The notes under the pieces are model-generated. The model saw only the letters and a list, made by a program, of their open reading frames with translations. It did no database searches and was not told the origin of the DNA. The position numbers and the translations under genes are program-made. This document shows positions 6,480 to 9,616 of a stretch of 9,616 nucleotides of DNA, piece by piece. Origin of the DNA: an uncultured Alphaproteobacteria bacterium (GTDB taxonomy: Bacteria > Pseudomonadota > Alphaproteobacteria > RF32 > CAG-239); NCBI GenBank assembly GCA_944392185.1, contig CALXVW010000090.1, positions 1 to 9,616 on the forward strand, in the 5' to 3' direction. The stretch's first letter is position 1, and each line of letters begins with the position of its first letter.

Positions 6480-8231
6480 ATGCAATATCTTAATAAGATA
6501 AATTCCCCCAAAGATATAAAAGAGGTTTCCACACAAGACCTGGAAGGCTTGAGTGAAGAAATGAGGACAGCTATTTTAAATAGAGTCAGCCACTTGGGCG
6601 GCCACGTTGGCCCCAACCTCGGTATGGTTGAAGCAATCATCGCCCTTCACTATGTGTTTGAAAGCCCCAAAGATAAGATTGTTTTTGATGTTTCGCATCA
6701 ATGCTACGCCCACAAACTTTTAACCGGCCGCAAAGAAGCCTTTTTGGATTCTTCAAAATTTTCTGAATATTCAGGCTACACCAACCCGGCAGAAAGCGAG
6801 CATGACTTTTTTATTGTCGGCCACACTTCAACATCTGTAAGTTTGGCTTGCGGATTAGCAAAAGCCAGAGATTTGAAAAAAGAGAAACACAATGTCATTG
6901 CCGTTATCGGAGACGGCTCCCTCTCCGGCGGTGAGGCTTTGGAGGGCTTCAGCAATGCCGCAGTATTAGGCAGCAATATGATTATTGTGGTAAATGATAA
7001 CGAGATGTCCATTGCCGAAAACCACGGTGGTCTATACAACAATCTTCGCCTATTGAGAGAAACCAACGGAAAGGCCGAATGCAACATGTTCAAAGCCCTT
7101 GGTTTTGAATATCGCTATGTTGCCAAAGGAAATGACATTGAAGAATTGATTAAAACTTTCAAAGAAGTAAAAGATATTTCTTGCCCGATTGTGGTTCACA
7201 TTCACACACTTAAGGGTAAAGGCTATGAATTTGCAGAAGAGAATAAAGAGAAATGGCATTGGACTCTTCCCTTTGACATCAAAAGCGGTCAAAACACCAT
7301 CAAATTTGATGGTGAAAGCTATGGAGATATCACTGCCGAATATCTTATCTCTAAAGTAGAGAAAGACAAAGACGTTGTTGTCCTCATGGCAGGCACCCCC
7401 GGAGCAGTCGGATTATACCCGGAACGTCGCGCCAAACTTGGAGAAAACTATATAGACGTCGGCATCGCCGAAGAACACGCGGTTGCCATGTCCTCTGCCC
7501 TTGCCAAAGGCGGCTGCAAACCTGTTTATCTGGTAATGAGCTCTTTTTCCCAAAGAACATATGACCAGCTTTCACAAGATTTGGCCATAAATAACAATCC
7601 GGCGGTTATTTTAGTGTTCAATGGCGGAATTTCCGGCATGGACGCCACTCACCTTGGCTGTTTTGATGTACCGATGATGTCCAATATTCCAAATCTTGTT
7701 TGCCTCTCTCCTACAAACAAAGAAGAATATCTGAATATGTTGGATTGGGGAATTGAGCAGAAAGAATACCCTGTTGTCATCAGAGTTCCGCGCGATGTTA
7801 TTTCCGGCACTCAACCTCAATCAAAAGCAGAAGAATTTTTGAATCGCTATGAGGTTGCAAACAAAGGCAGCAAAGTTGCTGTTTTTGGGCTTGGTAATTT
7901 CTTCAAACTCGGACAAGAGACGGTTAAGCTTTTGGCAAAAGAGGGAATTTCAGCCACCTTGATTAATCCGAGATTTTACAATAAGTTAGATGAAGAAACT
8001 TTAGCTTCTCTAAAAGAAAATCATCAAATAGTTGTCACTCTGGAAGATTGCGTCTTAGACGGCGGCTGGGGCGAAAAAATCGCACGCTTTTATGGCAATA
8101 GTGATGTCAAAGTGCTGTGCTATGGCGCTAAAAAAGAATTTGTCGACCGCGTTCCTGTAGCGGAGCTCTATAAGCGCTATCGCTTAAAGCCGGAAATGAT
8201 TGTTGAAGATATTTTGAAGATAATCAAATAA
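6480..8231 (+). CDS. DXS-family thiamine-diphosphate enzyme (short, divergent 1-deoxy-D-xylulose-5-phosphate synthase homologue)
   Basis: Canonical DXS condenses pyruvate and glyceraldehyde-3-phosphate to 1-deoxyxylulose-5-phosphate for isoprenoid, thiamine and pyridoxal synthesis. At 583 residues this member is shorter than the usual 620-640. It keeps the thiamine-diphosphate elements: GHVGPNLG with His42 (E. coli His49), FDVSHQ with His73, GHTSTS (114-119), GDGSLSGG (144-151) with Asn172, and Glu331 in IAEEHAV. The C-terminal transketolase domain is present (PRFYNKLDEETL, 497-508, and LEDCVLDGGWG, 521-531). Differences from DXS are HVGPNLG for HVSASLG, Met353 where E. coli has Tyr392, and NGGISGMDATHLG (381-393) for the DRAGxVGxDGxTHxG stretch, which removes an Arg (E. 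coli Arg420) and shortens the loop by one residue; Arg359 and His391 remain. This resembles DXS-like paralogues I associate with Firmicutes. It may be a second, specialised enzyme, so I give no dxs symbol. AAAGGA lies 7 nt before the ATG. It is divergent from the glycosyltransferase operon. Confidence 0.85.
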   Translation: MQYLNKINSPKDIKEVSTQDLEGLSEEMRTAILNRVSHLGGHVGPNLGMVEAIIALHYVFESPKDKIVFDVSHQCYAHKLLTGRKEAFLDSSKFSEYSGYTNPAESEHDFFIVGHTSTSVSLACGLAKARDLKKEKHNVIAVIGDGSLSGGEALEGFSNAAVLGSNMIIVVNDNEMSIAENHGGLYNNLRLLRETNGKAECNMFKALGFEYRYVAKGNDIEELIKTFKEVKDISCPIVVHIHTLKGKGYEFAEENKEKWHWTLPFDIKSGQNTIKFDGESYGDITAEYLISKVEKDKDVVVLMAGTPGAVGLYPERRAKLGENYIDVGIAEEHAVAMSSALAKGGCKPVYLVMSSFSQRTYDQLSQDLAINNNPAVILVFNGGISGMDATHLGCFDVPMMSNIPNLVCLSPTNKEEYLNMLDWGIEQKEYPVVIRVPRDVISGTQPQSKAEEFLNRYEVANKGSKVAVFGLGNFFKLGQETVKLLAKEGISATLINPRFYNKLDEETLASLKENHQIVVTLEDCVLDGGWGEKIARFYGNSDVKVLCYGAKKEFVDRVPVAELYKRYRLKPEMIVEDILKIIK

Positions 8232-8238
8232 AAAGAAG

Positions 8239-8267
8239 AAAAAGCTGCTCTAAAAGAGCAGCTTTTT
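8239..8267. terminator. Bidirectional intrinsic terminator between convergent genes
   Basis: AAAAAGCTGCTCT (8239-8251) pairs perfectly with AGAGCAGCTTTTT (8255-8267) around an AAA loop, a 13-bp stem. T-rich sequence follows on both strands (TTTTTCTTTCT to the right; the complement of GAAGAAAAA to the left). It ends the DXS-like gene and the leftward hypothetical gene. Confidence 0.92.
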
Positions 8268-8271
8268 CTTT

Positions 8272-9324
8272 CTACTTCAATTGAATTGCCAACCGAATTT
8301 TGCCCTCTCCCTTTGGAAGAGTTCCATCCATTGACTGAGCAAGATAATGCCCTCTCATAGCATCTCCTCCAAGTTTAGTGCATAAAACATTAAACTCAAT
8401 TTGAACTGTTCTGACCAAGGCATATTGCAGAGCGTTCATAATTCCCCACTTTTCGCCATCGATTTCCGGTAAACTCTTGGCATAAGCTGCCTCATCCTTA
8501 ATAGACGTTCCGCTGTTGTCATCTGCGATTGCAATTCCGACACCGACATATCCTTTAATCGGAGTCTTATACATCACGCAGACGAAGACAGGCGTCAAAT
8601 CCTGCAGCACATAATGAGAAATCAGATACTTATCTCCCACTTTGTAGCCAACCCAAAGTTGACGCGACGGTCCTATACGCAATTTTTTAAGAGCCGGGTA
8701 ATCACACTCTCTCAAGAAAAAGTTGCTAAGCTGCTTTTTATCTCTCGGCCTGTTTTTAGGCGGAGAAGCATCAAGCAATGCCCCAACATCAAGATATTCG
8801 CTTTCTTTTGCAGTACTGCTTTCAGAGGGAGATTTAGCTTTCTCCTCAGAAGTGTGCTCGTCTGCTGCCACAGGCTTGCTTTCAGCAACATCTTTTGCAT
8901 CAGCCTCTGTTTTAGTTTGAGAAAAAATCTCTTGAGACAAAGGAACTTTAACCCTAGGCGGCCGCCCCAACGGTTTTCCGTTTTTACTCAGGCGCCTTGG
9001 CTTCAAAGGCTTAGGTCTCTTCTCAGAAGGTTTAGGCTTTTCCTCTTGGTGTCCAACAGTCTCCTCTTTGGAGATGGACGCTTCCACTTGCAGTTCAGCT
9101 GTTTTCTCCTTATCTTCAGAAAGCTTTTTCTGCTCTTCTGTTCGGACAACATATTGCCGAACCAGAGCAAAAAGCTCCTCAAGATTTTCAAAAAATTTGC
9201 TGTCCACCACATAGAAGGAAGAGAGCTTATACTCCCCAACCATCCACACGACCAATTGCTTTGCTTCTTCGTGAGACAATTCGTACCTGGTCATCACGTC
9301 TTTCAAGACTTCTAATTTTTCCAT
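8272..9324 (-). CDS. Hypothetical protein with AT-hook-like basic middle and conserved-looking C-terminal domain
   Basis: I do not recognise this 350-residue protein. Three regions are visible. Residues 1-65 are probably helical (MEKLEVLKDVMTRYELSHEE, then KQLVVWMV). Residues 66-200 are low complexity, rich in Lys, Glu, Ser and Pro, and likely disordered. They contain a strongly basic patch (101-126) with KPLGRPPRVK (117-126), whose GRP core resembles an AT-hook for minor-groove DNA binding. Residues 201-350 look globular, with alternating hydrophobic strands such as LWVGYKVGDKYLISHYVL (223-240) and YVGVGIAIADD (259-269). No signal peptide or membrane segment is seen, so it is probably cytoplasmic. 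The ribosome site before 9324 is weak, and an in-frame ATG at residue 11 (9294) is an alternative. The reading frame is intact with a terminator just past the stop, supporting a real gene despite long antisense reading frames. Confidence 0.75.
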   Translation of the reverse strand: MEKLEVLKDVMTRYELSHEEAKQLVVWMVGEYKLSSFYVVDSKFFENLEELFALVRQYVVRTEEQKKLSEDKEKTAELQVEASISKEETVGHQEEKPKPSEKRPKPLKPRRLSKNGKPLGRPPRVKVPLSQEIFSQTKTEADAKDVAESKPVAADEHTSEEKAKSPSESSTAKESEYLDVGALLDASPPKNRPRDKKQLSNFFLRECDYPALKKLRIGPSRQLWVGYKVGDKYLISHYVLQDLTPVFVCVMYKTPIKGYVGVGIAIADDNSGTSIKDEAAYAKSLPEIDGEKWGIMNALQYALVRTVQIEFNVLCTKLGGDAMRGHYLAQSMDGTLPKGEGKIRLAIQLK

Positions 9325-9404
9325 AATTATTTATTTATAAGGTTTTCTAGACCTCAGACTACAAATGATTTTTTCTCTTGTCCAGATGTAAAATAAAGAA
9401 TCCC

Positions 9405-9616
9405 CTACCCGACATCTATGCCAAAGGCAAGCTTTGCCAATAAACCGATAAGGAATGAGATAAGCGCCACCGAAAGGCTGATGCCAGACATCTCTAGAAA
9501 TTTTGGCAAGAAACGTTCAGATTTCACTACTGCCAGATAGTAATTAAAGACAGCAATCAATAAAATGACGGTCAAAATCATGCAAACAAGCGCCGGCAGA
9601 TAGAGATTGACCGGAA
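9405..9616 (-). CDS. VIT1/CCC1-like membrane transporter, C-terminal fragment (start outside window)
   Basis: The last 69 codons of a gene enter from the right edge (first full codon ends at 9614) and stop at TAG 9405-9407. The fragment has two membrane segments, about residues 5-29 (LPALVCMILTVILLIAVFNYY, split) and 45-63. The connecting stretch FLPKFLEMSGISLSVALISF (split, 35-54) resembles the final helices of the VIT1/CCC1 iron/manganese transporter family, where 'F..MAGIS.GVA..SF.IG' precedes a short end like GIDVG. Most of the protein is unseen, so transport function and substrate are inferred from this short match. It lies 80 nt upstream of the hypothetical gene on the same strand, with no terminator seen between them, so co-transcription is possible. 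Confidence 0.6.
   Translation of the reverse strand, partial: PVNLYLPALVCMILTVILLIAVFNYYLAVVKSERFLPKFLEMSGISLSVALISFLIGLLAKLAFGIDVG

Noticed and set aside
8614..9315. 233-residue open frame on the + strand
   Set aside because: It is antisense to the hypothetical 350-residue gene. Its Phe/Leu/Arg-rich translation mirrors the Lys/Glu-rich codons of the other strand, and it lacks a convincing ribosome site. The minus frame is longer and ends at a terminator.
9325..9404. TATAAA near 9334-9341 (minus strand) as a promoter for the hypothetical gene
   Set aside because: No good -35 lies at 16-18 bp, and the transcript would start only a few nt before the ATG at 9324. It cannot be separated from AT-rich background, though it would favour the alternative start at 9294.

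Overview
The window looks like a piece of a low-to-moderate G+C alphaproteobacterial chromosome. Three things support this: the RecA and FabI proteins read as alphaproteobacterial types, a GAAC-N7-GAAC direct repeat (the alphaproteobacterial LexA box layout) sits directly in front of recA, and housekeeping genes are mixed with surface-polysaccharide genes. A host-associated or gut alphaproteobacterium is my guess, not something the sequence proves. No rRNA, tRNA, CRISPR array, insertion sequence or phage gene was seen.

Left part (1-3303). A 5'-proximal fragment of fabI (enoyl-ACP reductase) reads leftward off the edge. Divergent from it is a YihY/BrkB-family membrane protein gene, followed directly by recA. 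The putative recA promoter and LexA operator lie in the last codons and stop of the yihY-like gene. recA ends at a strong intrinsic terminator. A small Nudix-fold gene follows, in which every glutamate of the catalytic Nudix box is replaced. It ends at a bidirectional terminator.

Middle part (3309-8267). A leftward two-gene unit, probably an operon, encodes first a 604-residue fusion of a GT8 glycosyltransferase with a TupA-type ATP-grasp domain, then a GT4 glycosyltransferase. Together they suggest assembly and amino-acid or peptide modification of a cell-surface glycan. Divergent from this unit, across a 150-bp region with back-to-back promoters, is a 583-residue protein of the 1-deoxyxylulose-5-phosphate synthase (DXS) family. 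It keeps the thiamine-diphosphate site but has lost residues that contact the substrate in canonical DXS, so it may not be the housekeeping enzyme. The fusion gene is visibly more AT-rich than recA or the GT4 gene, which suggests acquisition by transfer.

Right part (8239-9616). A 13-bp bidirectional terminator separates the DXS-like gene from a convergent gene of unknown function. That gene encodes 350 residues with a charged, basic, AT-hook-like low-complexity middle and a globular C-terminal part. Upstream of it on the same strand is the C-terminal end of a VIT1/CCC1-like membrane transporter, cut by the window edge.

The least ordinary items are the Nudix protein without its catalytic residues, the GT8-TupA fusion, the divergent DXS-like protein beside it, and the unrecognised 350-residue protein.
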